Below are positions 15,315-24,064 of a stretch of DNA of 32,185 bases, in pieces (the first letter of the stretch is position 1; the number at the start of each line of letters is the position of its first letter). This DNA comes from Cypionkella sp. (GTDB lineage Bacteria; Pseudomonadota; Alphaproteobacteria; Rhodobacterales; Rhodobacteraceae). The stretch lies in assembly GCA_025458525.1 (NCBI GenBank), contig JALOSF010000029.1, positions 1 to 32,185 on the forward strand, given 5' to 3'. The translations under genes and the position numbers were made by a program. The notes below the pieces were generated by a model that saw nothing but the letters and a program-made list of their open reading frames with translations, had not been told where the DNA came from and searched no databases.

Positions 15315-18300
15315 ATGCCGCGCGATTCCCATTCCTCTGCCTGGTCTGTCATTCAAGATGATGCGTTGCGCGATGAGGCGGCCCTGGTGGGCGCGCTGGT
15401 GGCCGAGGCCGCTCTGGACCAGCCCGCGCGCGACGCCATCGTCGCCGAAGGCGCCGATCTGGTGCGCCGTATCCGGTCCAGCGCCAAGCCGGGGCTGATG
15501 GAGGTGTTTCTGGCCGAATACGGCCTGTCCACCGATGAGGGCATCGCGCTGATGTGTCTGGCCGAGGCGCTGCTGCGGGTGCCAGATGCCGAGACGATGG
15601 ACGCGCTGATCGAGGACAAGATCGCGCCAAGCGATTGGGGGCGGCACCTTGGGCGCTCGGCCTCCAGCCTGGTGAACGCCTCGACCTGGGCGCTGATGCT
15701 GACCGGCAAGGTGCTGGACGACCGCGAGCCGGGGGTGGCGGGGCATCTGCGGGCGGCGGTGAAGCGTCTGGGCGAGCCGGTCATCCGCCGCGCGGTGGCG
15801 CAGGCGATGAAGGAGATGGGCCGCAACTTCGTGCTGGGCGAGACGATCGACCGCGCGATGGACCGCGCGCGCGAACTGGAGGCACGGGGATACACCTACA
15901 GCTACGACATGCTGGGCGAGGCGGCGCGCACCGAAGGCGACGCGCGGCGCTATCATCTGGCCTATTCGCGTGCAATCACCGCGATTGCGGGCGCGGCCAA
16001 GGGCAACGACATCCGCGCCAATCCGGGCATCTCGGTCAAGCTGTCGGCGCTGCACCCGCGCTATGAGGTGGCAAAGCGCGCCCGGGTGATGGCCGAGTTG
16101 GTGCCGCGCGTGCGGGCGCTGGCGGGGCTGGCGCGGGCGGCGGGCCTTGGCTTCAACATCGACGCCGAGGAGGCCGACCGACTGGAACTGTCGCTCGAGG
16201 TGATCGAGGCGGTGCTGGAGGATGCGTCTCTGGCCGGCTGGGACGGGTTCGGCGTGGTGGTGCAGGCTTACGGTCGGCGCGCGGGCGCGGTGATCGACTG
16301 GCTGCATGATGCGGCCACGCGGCTGGACCGCAAGCTGATGGTGCGGCTGGTGAAGGGCGCCTATTGGGACGCCGAGGTGAAGCGCGCGCAGGTGCTGGGG
16401 CTGAACAGCTTTCCCGTCTTTACCCGCAAGGAAGCGACGGATGTGTCCTACATCGCCAATGCGCGCAAGCTGCTGGGCATGACCGACCGGATCTATCCGC
16501 AATTTGCCACCCATAACGCGCATACGGTGGCGGCGGTGCTGCATATGGCGGCCGAGATGGGCGTAGATGCGATGGGCTATGAATTCCAGCGCCTGCATGG
16601 CATGGGCGAGCGGCTGCATGACATCGTGCTGACCGATCGGGGCACGCGCTGCCGCATCTATGCCCCGGTGGGGGCGCATCGTGACCTGCTGGCCTATCTG
16701 GTGCGGCGCCTGCTGGAAAACGGGGCCAACAGCAGTTTCGTCAACCAGATCGTCGATGAAGATGTGCCGCCCGAACAGGTTGCCGCCTGTCCGCTGTCAC
16801 GGATCGAAAGCCTTGCGCTGCCCAATCCGGCGCTGCGCAGCGGGACCGACCTGTTCGGCACGCGGCGCAATTCGCGTGGGTTCGATCTGACCGCCACACC
16901 CGATCTGGCGGCGATTGCGGCGGCCCGGGCGCCGATGGCGGATCATGTGTTCGAGGCGGCGCCGCTGCTGGCGGGGCGGGCGGCGGGCGCGCTGCGGCAT
17001 GAGGTTCTGAACCCCGCCACCGGCGCCCGCGTCGGCTTTGTCACCGATGCGGCTGCCGCCGATGTGGACACTGCGCTGCGGCTGGCCGAGCCATGGGCGG
17101 CAGACCCTGCGATCCGGGCCGAGGTGCTGCGCCGCGCGGCCGACCTCTATGAAGCCGAGTTTGGCCCGATCTTTGCGCTCTTGGCGCGCGAGGCGGGCAA
17201 GACGCAGGCCGATGCGCTGGCGGAATTGCGCGAGGCGGTGGATTTCCTGCGCTATTACGCCGAGGGGGCTTCGGCCTTGGCACATCCGGCGCGCGGCGTG
17301 TTTGCCTGCATCAGCCCGTGGAACTTTCCGCTGGCGATCTTCACCGGCCAGATCGCGGCGGCCTTGGCTGCGGGCAATGCCGTGCTGGCCAAACCAGCCG
17401 AGCAGACCCCGCTGATCGCGGCGCTGGCCGTGGGGCTGTTGCACCGGGCGGGTGTGCCGGTGACGGCCTTGCAACTGTTGCCCGGCGACGGGGCGGTGGG
17501 CGCGATGCTGACGCGCGATGCGCGGGTGGCGGGGGTGGCCTTTACCGGCGGCACCGACACGGCGCTGAAAATCCGCGCCAGCATGGCGGAGCATCTGCAC
17601 CCCGGCGCGCCGCTGATCGCCGAAACCGGCGGGCTGAACGCGATGGTGGTGGACAGCACCGCCCTGCCGGAACAGGCGGTGCGCGATATTCTGGCCTCCA
17701 GCTTTCAGTCGGCGGGGCAGCGCTGTTCGGCGCTGCGCTGTCTTTATCTGCAAGAGGATATCGCAGAGACGGTGCTGGAGATGCTGTTCGGTGCGATGGA
17801 GGATCTTGCGCTGGGCGACCCGTGGGATCTGGCGACCGATATCGGCCCGGTGATCGATGCCGAGGCACAGGCCATCATCCGCGCCCATGTGGCCGCGGCG
17901 CGGGCCGAGGGGCGGGTGCTGAAAGAGATCGCCGCGCCCGAAAAAGGCACCTTTGTCGGGCCGACGGTGATCCGCGTGCCGGGAATAGCCGCCATGACGC
18001 GCGAAATCTTTGGCCCCGTCCTGCATGTGGCGATCTTTCGCGCCGCCGACCTGGACAAGGTGATCGCGGCGATCAATGCAACCGGCTATGGCTTGACCTT
18101 TGGCTTGCACACCCGCATCGATGACCGGGTGCAGCAGGTGGTGGCCTCGGTCCGGGCCGGCAATATCTATGTCAACCGCAACCAGATCGGGGCGGTGGTG
18201 GGCAGTCAGCCCTTCGGCGGCGAGGGGCTGTCGGGGACCGGGCCCAAGGCGGGCGGGCCGCATTACCTTGGCCGGTTCACCCGTGCCGCGGCCGAGCCGG

Positions 18301-18764
18301 CGGTCGATGACGGCAACCGCACCACGCCGGAGGCGCTGACGCGGGCCTTGGCGGCGCCGGGTGCGGTGCCCGCGGCCGAGATCACCGATCTGCCCGGGCC
18401 GACGGGCGAGTCGAACCGGCTGACCCGGGTGGCGCGCGGCCCGCTGGTCTGCCTTGGCCCAGGCGCATCCACCGCCGCCGCGCAGGCCCGGGCGATCCGG
18501 GCGCTTGGCGGAGTTGCGGTCGAGGCGCCGGGCCTTGCGCCGGAGGCGCTGACCACGGCGACGGGGTTCGCGGGCGCGCTTTGGTGGGGCGATGCCGAAA
18601 CCGGGCGGGCCTATGCCCGCGCGCTGGCCGCCCGCGGGGGCCCGATCCTGCCGCTGATCACCGACCTGCCCGATGCGGCCCACGCGACGCTGGAACGCCA
18701 TGCCTGCATCGACACCACGGCATCGGGCGGCAATGCGCAACTGCTAGCCGAGGTCGCGCGGTAA
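15315..18764 (+). CDS. putA: Bifunctional proline dehydrogenase / pyrroline-5-carboxylate dehydrogenase (type B PutA)
   Basis: An 1149-residue enzyme that oxidises proline to glutamate in two steps with FAD and NAD. The ATG at 15315 follows CAGGAGAA. The N-terminus has no ribbon-helix-helix, unlike E. coli PutA. The proline dehydrogenase barrel spans about 190-485, with FATHNAHTVAAVLH, YEFQRLHGMGE and RIYAPVGAHRDLL. The aldehyde dehydrogenase domain spans about 560-990, with SPWNFPLAIFTG, Glu770 in AETGGLNAM and the catalytic Cys804 in SAGQRCSALR. Residues 990-1149 form the extra C-terminal domain of type B PutA proteins, ending in ERHACIDTTASGGNAQLLA. That domain is known to help close the substrate tunnel. 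Divergent putR probably controls it. Confidence 0.97.
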   Translation: MPRDSHSSAWSVIQDDALRDEAALVGALVAEAALDQPARDAIVAEGADLVRRIRSSAKPGLMEVFLAEYGLSTDEGIALMCLAEALLRVPDAETMDALIEDKIAPSDWGRHLGRSASSLVNASTWALMLTGKVLDDREPGVAGHLRAAVKRLGEPVIRRAVAQAMKEMGRNFVLGETIDRAMDRARELEARGYTYSYDMLGEAARTEGDARRYHLAYSRAITAIAGAAKGNDIRANPGISVKLSALHPRYEVAKRARVMAELVPRVRALAGLARAAGLGFNIDAEEADRLELSLEVIEAVLEDASLAGWDGFGVVVQAYGRRAGAVIDWLHDAATRLDRKLMVRLVKGAYWDAEVKRAQVLGLNSFPVFTRKEATDVSYIANARKLLGMTDRIYPQFATHNAHTVAAVLHMAAEMGVDAMGYEFQRLHGMGERLHDIVLTDRGTRCRIYAPVGAHRDLLAYLVRRLLENGANSSFVNQIVDEDVPPEQVAACPLSRIESLALPNPALRSGTDLFGTRRNSRGFDLTATPDLAAIAAARAPMADHVFEAAPLLAGRAAGALRHEVLNPATGARVGFVTDAAAADVDTALRLAEPWAADPAIRAEVLRRAADLYEAEFGPIFALLAREAGKTQADALAELREAVDFLRYYAEGASALAHPARGVFACISPWNFPLAIFTGQIAAALAAGNAVLAKPAEQTPLIAALAVGLLHRAGVPVTALQLLPGDGAVGAMLTRDARVAGVAFTGGTDTALKIRASMAEHLHPGAPLIAETGGLNAMVVDSTALPEQAVRDILASSFQSAGQRCSALRCLYLQEDIAETVLEMLFGAMEDLALGDPWDLATDIGPVIDAEAQAIIRAHVAAARAEGRVLKEIAAPEKGTFVGPTVIRVPGIAAMTREIFGPVLHVAIFRAADLDKVIAAINATGYGLTFGLHTRIDDRVQQVVASVRAGNIYVNRNQIGAVVGSQPFGGEGLSGTGPKAGGPHYLGRFTRAAAEPAVDDGNRTTPEALTRALAAPGAVPAAEITDLPGPTGESNRLTRVARGPLVCLGPGASTAAAQARAIRALGGVAVEAPGLAPEALTTATGFAGALWWGDAETGRAYARALAARGGPILPLITDLPDAAHATLERHACIDTTASGGNAQLLAEVAR

Positions 18765-18905
18765 GGCGGTGATCCGCAAGGCGCGCCTGCGGCGCAAGGC
18801 TCTTGCCTCGTCGCGCGCGTGCCGCGCGTCTCCTCAAGGCGCTCCGCGCGGGGCCATCTGTGCGGGGCTTGACGTGGCGGATGGCGGCGGCGATGTTCGG
18901 GCACC

Positions 18906-19652
18906 ATGTTTCCCATTCGCGATCACAACCCATCGGGCCGCTGGCCAGTCGTGACCTATCTGCTGATCGCGGTGAATGTCGCGGTGTTTCTTGCCTATTA
19001 CCTGACGCTGGACGATGCGGCGCTGGGGTATTTCTTCTACGGCTGGGGGTTTGTGCCCCAATTTGTCAGTGAAGGGCTGAACCTGCACGGCATTGTCACC
19101 CATATGTTCCTGCATGGCGGCTGGATGCATATCATTGGCAACATGCTGTTCCTGTTCATCTTTGGCGACAACATGGAAGATGAGATGGGGCATCTCGGCT
19201 TCGCGCTGTTCTATCTGGCGGCGGGGCTTGCGGCGGTCGGGTTGCAATATGCCGCCGCCCCCTATTCCGATGTGCCGATGGTGGGCGCATCGGGCGCGAT
19301 CGCCGGGGTGATGGGGGGCTATCTTTTGTTGTTTCCCAAGGCGCGGGTCGATGTTCTGTTCATCATCGTGATCTTTTTCCGCATCTTCCCGATTCCCGCC
19401 TGGATCGTGCTGGGCGTCTGGTTCGGCCTGCAACTGTTCAATGGCGCGATGACGCCCTTGGACGGGGGCGGCGTGGCCTATTGGGCGCATGCAGGCGGGT
19501 TCATCGCCGGGGTCGTGTTGACGGTGCCGCTGTGGTTGCGGCGCGGCGGGCCGGGCTTCTGGACCCGCACCGATGGCGCGCCGCCGCATCCCGGGGCCAC
19601 CTATCCCTTGGCGCCGTCCCGCATCCCGCAGGTGCCGAAGCGCCCGCGCTAG
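18906..19652 (+). CDS. Rhomboid family intramembrane serine protease
   Basis: A 248-residue membrane protease with six hydrophobic helices. The catalytic dyad is Ser129 in MVGASGAIAG and His195 in YWAHAGGFIAG. HMFLHGGWMHIIGNMLFLFI is the conserved HxxxN segment of helix 2. A Pro-rich cytosolic tail follows from about 220. The ATG at 18906 gives a normal N-terminus just before the first helix. TTGACG at about 18869 could be a -35 box. It ends 6 bases from the convergent suhB gene. Family and catalytic activity are well supported; substrates are unknown. Confidence 0.95.
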   Translation: MFPIRDHNPSGRWPVVTYLLIAVNVAVFLAYYLTLDDAALGYFFYGWGFVPQFVSEGLNLHGIVTHMFLHGGWMHIIGNMLFLFIFGDNMEDEMGHLGFALFYLAAGLAAVGLQYAAAPYSDVPMVGASGAIAGVMGGYLLLFPKARVDVLFIIVIFFRIFPIPAWIVLGVWFGLQLFNGAMTPLDGGGVAYWAHAGGFIAGVVLTVPLWLRRGGPGFWTRTDGAPPHPGATYPLAPSRIPQVPKRPR

Positions 19653-19658
19653 GCCCGG

Positions 19659-20453
19659 TCAACCGTCGCCACGGATGATCTTGCGGAACGGCTCGAACAG
19701 GGCCTCGTTGCCGGCGATCAGGCTGCCATCTTCAAGCGGGTCCTGGGTTTCGCGGATGCCGGTCGCCATGCCGCCCGCCTCGCGCACCAGAAGAAGCCCG
19801 GCGGCCACATCCCATGGCTTGAGCTCGCGCTCCCAATAGCCGTCAAACCGGCCCGCCGCGACATAGGCAAGGTCGAGCGAGGCCGCACCCCAGCGCCGCA
19901 CCCCGGCGCAGGCCGGCATCAGGCGGGCCAGGTCTTGCAAGGTGGCGGGCAGGGTTTTCTTGGCGCCGAAGGGAACGCCGGTGGCAAAGACCGCTTCCGA
20001 CATGGCCCGGCGCCCCGAGACGCGGATGCGGCGGCTGTCGTTCAGCCAGGCACCCGAGCCCTTTTCGGCCCAGAACATTTCATCCTTGGCGGCGTCATAG
20101 ACCACAGCCGACACGATCTCACCCTTGTGTTCGAGGCCGATCGAAACGGCCCAGTGCGGCATGCCGTGCAGAAAGTTCGTCGTGCCGTCCAGCGGATCGA
20201 CGATCCAGCGGCGCGTGGGGTCAGCGCCAGCCGTCGCGCCGGTTTCCTCGCCCAGCCAGCCATAGGTCGGGCGCGCGCCAAGCAGGTCTTCCTTGATCAT
20301 CCGTTCGGACTCGCGGTCGGCCTTGGAGACGAAGTCGCCCGGGCCCTTGGTCGAGACCTGAAGATTCTCGACCTCGCGGAAATCCTTGACAAGGCTGCGG
20401 CCAGCGCGGCGCGCGGCCTTGATCATCAGGTTCAGGTTGGCGCTGCCTTGCAT
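19659..20453 (-). CDS. suhB: Inositol monophosphatase family protein (SuhB-like)
   Basis: A 264-residue Mg-dependent, lithium-sensitive-type sugar phosphatase. Motif A is RRWIVDPLDGTTNFLHGMPH with the metal-binding aspartates. The upstream glutamate block is GWLGEETG. The C-terminal motif B is KPWDVAAGLLLVREAGG. The ATG at 20453 has GGAG about 9 bases upstream; a longer start from 20507 is less likely. Family members hydrolyse inositol-1-phosphate or related phosphates; SuhB also has RNA-polymerase-related roles in E. coli. Which applies here is unknown. Confidence 0.92.
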   Translation of the reverse strand: MQGSANLNLMIKAARRAGRSLVKDFREVENLQVSTKGPGDFVSKADRESERMIKEDLLGARPTYGWLGEETGATAGADPTRRWIVDPLDGTTNFLHGMPHWAVSIGLEHKGEIVSAVVYDAAKDEMFWAEKGSGAWLNDSRRIRVSGRRAMSEAVFATGVPFGAKKTLPATLQDLARLMPACAGVRRWGAASLDLAYVAAGRFDGYWERELKPWDVAAGLLLVREAGGMATGIRETQDPLEDGSLIAGNEALFEPFRKIIRGDG

Positions 20454-20534
20454 CGTGAAAACTCCGTTCCGCGTCAGCGCTCGCGTATAGGGCGGACGGG
20501 CGCCCAAGGAAAGGGGGCACGCGGCACCAGACCA

Positions 20535-21407
20535 TCATTCACGCAAGTATCGGGCCGCGACATAGCCGGTCACATCCACGCCGGTGGTGGACCGGATGAG
20601 GCACCAGCGCGTGTTCCCCGACATTTCGCAGCCAAGGTTGCGCACCCGTTCGCCCTCGCCAAGGGTGGCGAGGATGGGGCTGCGGGCGGAGGGGGCCTGG
20701 CGCACGTTCAACCTGTCGCCGGGCGGCAGGCCACGGACGCGCCAGAAATCGGGGCCGCCCGCCAGATCGTCGCCTGCGGGCGGGCGGGGCGGCGGGGCGG
20801 TGCTGGCCGCCTCGCGCAGGTAGCGGGCATTCACAAAGCCGGTGGTGCGGTTGCCGCTCAGGGCGCGGATCTTGCACCAGCGCGCCTGCCCTTGCATCAG
20901 GCAGCCCATGTTCTGCGCCCGTTCGCCGTTGCGCAGCGTGCCCAGCACGCGGCCATTGGCCGATGGCACATCGCGGATGTTCAGGCGGTCGGTGGCGCTC
21001 AGCCCCGTCACTTGCCAGAAGTCCGGCCCGCCGCTGAGGCTGTCGTCGGGCGTGGGCCGCGTGGGGCGGTCGGTCAGATAGCGGCTGCGGACAAATCCTT
21101 CGGCCCGGGGGGCTGCCAGTTTTCCGATCTTGCACCACCTGGCGCCAAAGACCTCGGCGCAGCCAAAGTTGCGCACCGTTTCCCCCAGCTGCACGCTGCC
21201 GGTCGCGTCGAACATGGTGCCGGGCAAGATGCGCAAGGCCAGCGTTTCGCCGCGTTGGATGCCGGTGATGACCCATTGGTCGGGCTGTCCTGCGCGCGAC
21301 AATGCGATGTCTTGCGCCCGGGCGGTGTCGGGCAGAGCCAGCATCAGACACGCCAGCATCACGACCATGCCGCGACGCAGAAAGCTGATCAGGATTGCAC
21401 GCGTCAT
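20535..21407 (-). CDS. Secreted protein with three tandem SH3-type (SH3b) repeats
   Basis: A 290-residue exported protein. The ATG at 21407 follows GAAAGG. The signal peptide is unusual in having a long basic n-region: MTRAILISFLRRG, then VVMLACLMLALPDTARA. The rest is three repeats of about 70 residues (about 40-112, 120-195 and 215-290). Each holds a block like DRLNIRDVPSANGRVLGTL, then GERxxNxGC, RWCKI and GFVNARYL. Each repeat has one Cys pair (GC and WC) that could form a disulfide. Pro-rich linkers separate repeats 2 and 3. Bacterial SH3 domains often bind peptidoglycan peptides. It is next to an L,D-transpeptidase on the same strand, so a cell-wall role is reasonable. No enzymatic domain is present. 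Confidence 0.8.
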   Translation of the reverse strand: MTRAILISFLRRGMVVMLACLMLALPDTARAQDIALSRAGQPDQWVITGIQRGETLALRILPGTMFDATGSVQLGETVRNFGCAEVFGARWCKIGKLAAPRAEGFVRSRYLTDRPTRPTPDDSLSGGPDFWQVTGLSATDRLNIRDVPSANGRVLGTLRNGERAQNMGCLMQGQARWCKIRALSGNRTTGFVNARYLREAASTAPPPRPPAGDDLAGGPDFWRVRGLPPGDRLNVRQAPSARSPILATLGEGERVRNLGCEMSGNTRWCLIRSTTGVDVTGYVAARYLRE

Positions 21408-21494
21408 GCTTAGGCCTTTCACGCAAGGGTCAGCCAAGGCTAGAGCCATTGTCCTGAGTCGCACAAGCCGACCTTGGGGTGATAGGGTCGCGCG

Positions 21495-21971
21495 TCAGCG
21501 GACCACGACAACACGCAGGTTCTGCTTGCCTTCGGCGCGGACCATGTTGAACAGGATCTTGGCATTCGCGGTGTGCAGGCGCACGCATCCCGCACTGGCC
21601 GGTCGCCCCAGCTTTTTCACCTGATCGGTGCCGTGGATCGCGTAATTGCCGTTGTAGAAGATGGCATAGGGCATCGGCGCGTTGTTATACAGGCTGGAGC
21701 GATGATTGCGCGACAGCCATTGCGCGCCCTTCCATTCTCCGGTCGGTGTCACCTTGCCCTTGCGGGCGGTCGAGACGGGCCATTCATGGATCTTGCGGCC
21801 TTCGTGAAACACTTCCATCACCTGCCGCGAGATCGAGACACGGGCGATGATCCGTGCGGGCTGTTCCGCCTGCTGCGCGTCTGTCTGTGCCGGCATCACC
21901 TGCGTCGCCACGGCGGGCGGCGCGATCAGGGCAGAAAGGGCGATGACAAGCACGGCAAGGGTGGGGCGCAT
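21495..21971 (-). CDS. L,D-transpeptidase (YkuD domain)
   Basis: A 158-residue periplasmic L,D-transpeptidase. The ATG at 21971 follows GGAGATTG and gives a signal peptide MRPTLAVLVIALSALIAPPA. The YkuD motif is complete: His113 in AIHGTDQVKKLGRPASAGCV, Ser127, the catalytic Cys129 and Arg131 (SAGCVRLH). The family forms 3-3 peptidoglycan crosslinks or anchors proteins to the wall. It is upstream of the triple-SH3 gene on the same strand with 87 bases between them, so co-transcription is possible but not certain. A short protein, it is essentially the catalytic domain alone. Confidence 0.93.
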   Translation of the reverse strand: MRPTLAVLVIALSALIAPPAVATQVMPAQTDAQQAEQPARIIARVSISRQVMEVFHEGRKIHEWPVSTARKGKVTPTGEWKGAQWLSRNHRSSLYNNAPMPYAIFYNGNYAIHGTDQVKKLGRPASAGCVRLHTANAKILFNMVRAEGKQNLRVVVVR

Positions 21972-22051
21972 CACAATCTCCGGTCCACGACACGTTTGAC
22001 AGGCAGGGTTCCGCCGAATGCAGCGCAAGTCAAATGATTTGGCATGGGGCG

Positions 22052-22072
22052 GGGGTCAGGTTTTCCTGCCCC
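22052..22072 (-). terminator. Hairpin at the end of metR
   Basis: GGGG-CAGG (22052-22060, with one bulged T) pairs with CCTG-CCCC (22065-22072) around a TTTT loop, a few bases past the metR stop. There is no U tract, so termination would be weak. It also precedes the L,D-transpeptidase promoter. Confidence 0.35.
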
Positions 22073-22077
22073 GCGAC

Positions 22078-22983
22078 CTAGCCGCGTTGCAACTTGACCG
22101 GCTCGCTGCGCGCCAGACGCAGGAAATGGGCCATATAGGGCTTGGCGGCATCTTCCTCGCGCGTTGCGGCAAACAGCCGTTTGGTGACGGTTTGTGGGCC
22201 CAGCGGGCGGGTGATGTAATCGGCATTGGTTTTCACATCGCGCAACACCCAATCGGGCAGCACGGCAACGCCCCGGTTCGACCCGACCAGCATCAGGATC
22301 ACCGCCGTCAGTTCAACGGGGCGTTGCCCGCGCGGTTCGACCTTGGCCGGGGTCAGCATTTCGGTGAAGATATCAAGTTTGTCGCGGCCCACCGGATAGG
22401 TGATCAGCACTTGGTCGCGAAAATCCTCGGCGGTGATGAACGGCTTTTGCGCCAGCGGGTTCTGTGCCGAGGCCAGAAACATCGGGTGATAGTCAAACAG
22501 CGGGTTATAGGTCACGCCGGGCAGGGCCTCGGGGTTCGAGGTGATGACAAGATCCACCTCCTCGCGCTGAAGCGCGTTGAAACTGTCAAAGGCCAGACCG
22601 GCGCGGATATCGACATCCACCTCGGGCCAGGCATGGCGAAACAGTTCCAGAACTGGAAACAGCCAGTCGAAACAGGCGTGGCACTGGATTGCGATGTGCA
22701 GGCGGCCCGTCTTGCCCGAACGCAGGGCGCGGAATTCTTCCTCCATCAGTTCGATTTCCGGCAGGATACGGTCGGCCGCGCGCAGCATCCGCACCCCCGC
22801 CGCCGACAGCCGCATCGGTTTGGACCGCCGCACGAACAACTCCATCCCCGCCTGCGCCTCCAGCCCGGCCACCTGATGCGACAGGGCCGATTGCGTCATG
22901 TTGAGGATTTCGGCCGCACGCGCCAGCCCGCCGGCCTGATGAATGGCGCGGATGGTGCGTAGATGGCGCAGTTCGATATACAT
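22078..22983 (-). CDS. metR: LysR family regulator of methionine metabolism, MetR
   Basis: A 301-residue LysR-type regulator. The HTH (ELRHLRTIRAIHQAGGLARA, then TQSALSHQVAGLEAQ) closely resembles E. coli MetR, as do LFVRRSKPMRL, LHIAIQCHACFDWL and FDSFNALQREEVDLV in the effector domain. I start at ATG 22983; the longer open frame runs into the divergent metF and is not credible. It is divergent from metF with 88 bases between starts, the classical arrangement. MetR uses homocysteine as co-activator in enterobacteria. Assignment is strong because sequence and context agree. Confidence 0.93.
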   Translation of the reverse strand: MYIELRHLRTIRAIHQAGGLARAAEILNMTQSALSHQVAGLEAQAGMELFVRRSKPMRLSAAGVRMLRAADRILPEIELMEEEFRALRSGKTGRLHIAIQCHACFDWLFPVLELFRHAWPEVDVDIRAGLAFDSFNALQREEVDLVITSNPEALPGVTYNPLFDYHPMFLASAQNPLAQKPFITAEDFRDQVLITYPVGRDKLDIFTEMLTPAKVEPRGQRPVELTAVILMLVGSNRGVAVLPDWVLRDVKTNADYITRPLGPQTVTKRLFAATREEDAAKPYMAHFLRLARSEPVKLQRG

Positions 22984-23014
22984 GAGATTCACCGCATGAT
23001 GATTGTGAAGTTTA

Positions 23015-23027
23015 TGAATTTGTCTCA
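23015..23027. promoter_or_regulatory. Candidate MetR binding site in the metR-metF intergenic region
   Basis: TGAATTTGTCTCA has TGA and TCA arms 7 bases apart, the T-N11-A shape of LysR-type sites and similar to the E. coli MetR box TGAA-N5-TTCA. A second TGAAGTTTATGAA lies next to it at 23006-23018. The metF ribosome site AAAGGAG follows at about 23060. Confidence 0.45.
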
Positions 23028-23071
23028 CATCGCCGAATCTGCGACAAGAGGGTCGTACAAAGGAGACGATC

Positions 23072-23938
23072 ATGGCCACGCCGCGCATCAGCTTTGAGTT
23101 TTTTCCGCCCCAGACGCTGGATGCGTCGTTCCGGCTGTGGGAAACCGTGCAGGCGCTGGCGCCGATGCGGCCGGAATTCGTGTCCGTCACCTATGGCGCT
23201 GGCGGCACGACCCGCAAGCTGACCCATGAGGCGGTGACGACGATCGGCAAAAACTATGGGCTGAATGTTGCGGCGCATCTGACCTGCGTCGATGCGACCA
23301 AGGCCGAGACGATGGAAATCGCCGCCGCTTATGCCGAGGCGGGCGTGACCGAGATTGTCGCCCTGCGTGGCGATGCACCCAAAGGGGCCGAGCGGTTCAC
23401 CGCCCACCCCGAGGGCTTTGCCTCCTCGGTCGAGCTGATCGAGGCCTTGGCGGCCACGGGTAAGTTCAAGCTGCGTGTCGGCGCCTATCCGGAACCGCAC
23501 CCCGATGCGGCCGATACGCTGGCCGATGTGCGCTGGCTCAAGCGCAAGATCGATGCCGGTGCCAGCAGCGCGATCACCCAGTTCTTCTTTGATGCCGACA
23601 CGTTCTTCCGGTTCCGCGACCTGTGCGTGAAGGAAGGCATCACCGCGCCCATCCTTCCCGGCATTCTGCCGATCACCAGCTGGGCGGGTGCCAAGAAATT
23701 CGCGCTGCGCTGTGGCAGCCATGTCCCGGCCAAGCTCGATGAGGCCTTTACCATCGCCGCCCGCGACGGGCGCGAGGAGCTTTACGCGCTCGCCCATTGC
23801 ACGCAGCTTTGCGACAAGTTGATCCAGGGCGGGGTGGAGGATCTGCATTTCTACACGCTCAACCGGCCGCATCTGACGCGCGAAGTGGTGCGCGCGCTGG
23901 GCATCCAGCCCGAGGTGATGCTGGAAAAGGTTGCCTGA
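23072..23938 (+). CDS. metF: Methylenetetrahydrofolate reductase
   Basis: A 288-residue flavoprotein that reduces 5,10-methylene-THF to 5-methyl-THF for methionine synthesis. Family blocks are RISFEFFPPQ with the catalytic Glu9, SVTYGAGGTT, VAAHLTCVDA, EIVALRGDAPKG, VGAYPEPHPDA and SAITQFFFDADTFFRF. The ATG at 23072 has AAAGGAG upstream. It is divergent from metR, which should activate it. It ends at a strong terminator. Length and motifs are typical of the bacterial enzyme. Confidence 0.97.
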   Translation: MATPRISFEFFPPQTLDASFRLWETVQALAPMRPEFVSVTYGAGGTTRKLTHEAVTTIGKNYGLNVAAHLTCVDATKAETMEIAAAYAEAGVTEIVALRGDAPKGAERFTAHPEGFASSVELIEALAATGKFKLRVGAYPEPHPDAADTLADVRWLKRKIDAGASSAITQFFFDADTFFRFRDLCVKEGITAPILPGILPITSWAGAKKFALRCGSHVPAKLDEAFTIAARDGREELYALAHCTQLCDKLIQGGVEDLHFYTLNRPHLTREVVRALGIQPEVMLEKVA

Positions 23939-23961
23939 CGGCAGGCGCAAGATGTCTCCCT

Positions 23962-23996
23962 GAGGCCCCTGCCGCGCTGGCTCGGGCCTCTTTTTT
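23962..23996 (+). terminator. Intrinsic terminator after metF
   Basis: GAGGCCC (23962-23968) pairs with GGGCCTC (23984-23990), directly followed by TTTTTT (23991-23996). It is 23 bases after the metF stop. Confidence 0.9.
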
Positions 23997-24064
23997 ATGC
24001 GCGAATGGCGGTTCCCTGCGCCGCGCAGCCCCGGTATCCTGCGCCCGATTGCAAAGAGGATGCC

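Noticed and set aside
16797-18740. A 647-residue open frame on the minus strand inside putA
   Set aside because: Composition (Arg/Gly/His-rich) and full overlap with the well-supported aldehyde dehydrogenase domain mark it as a shadow.
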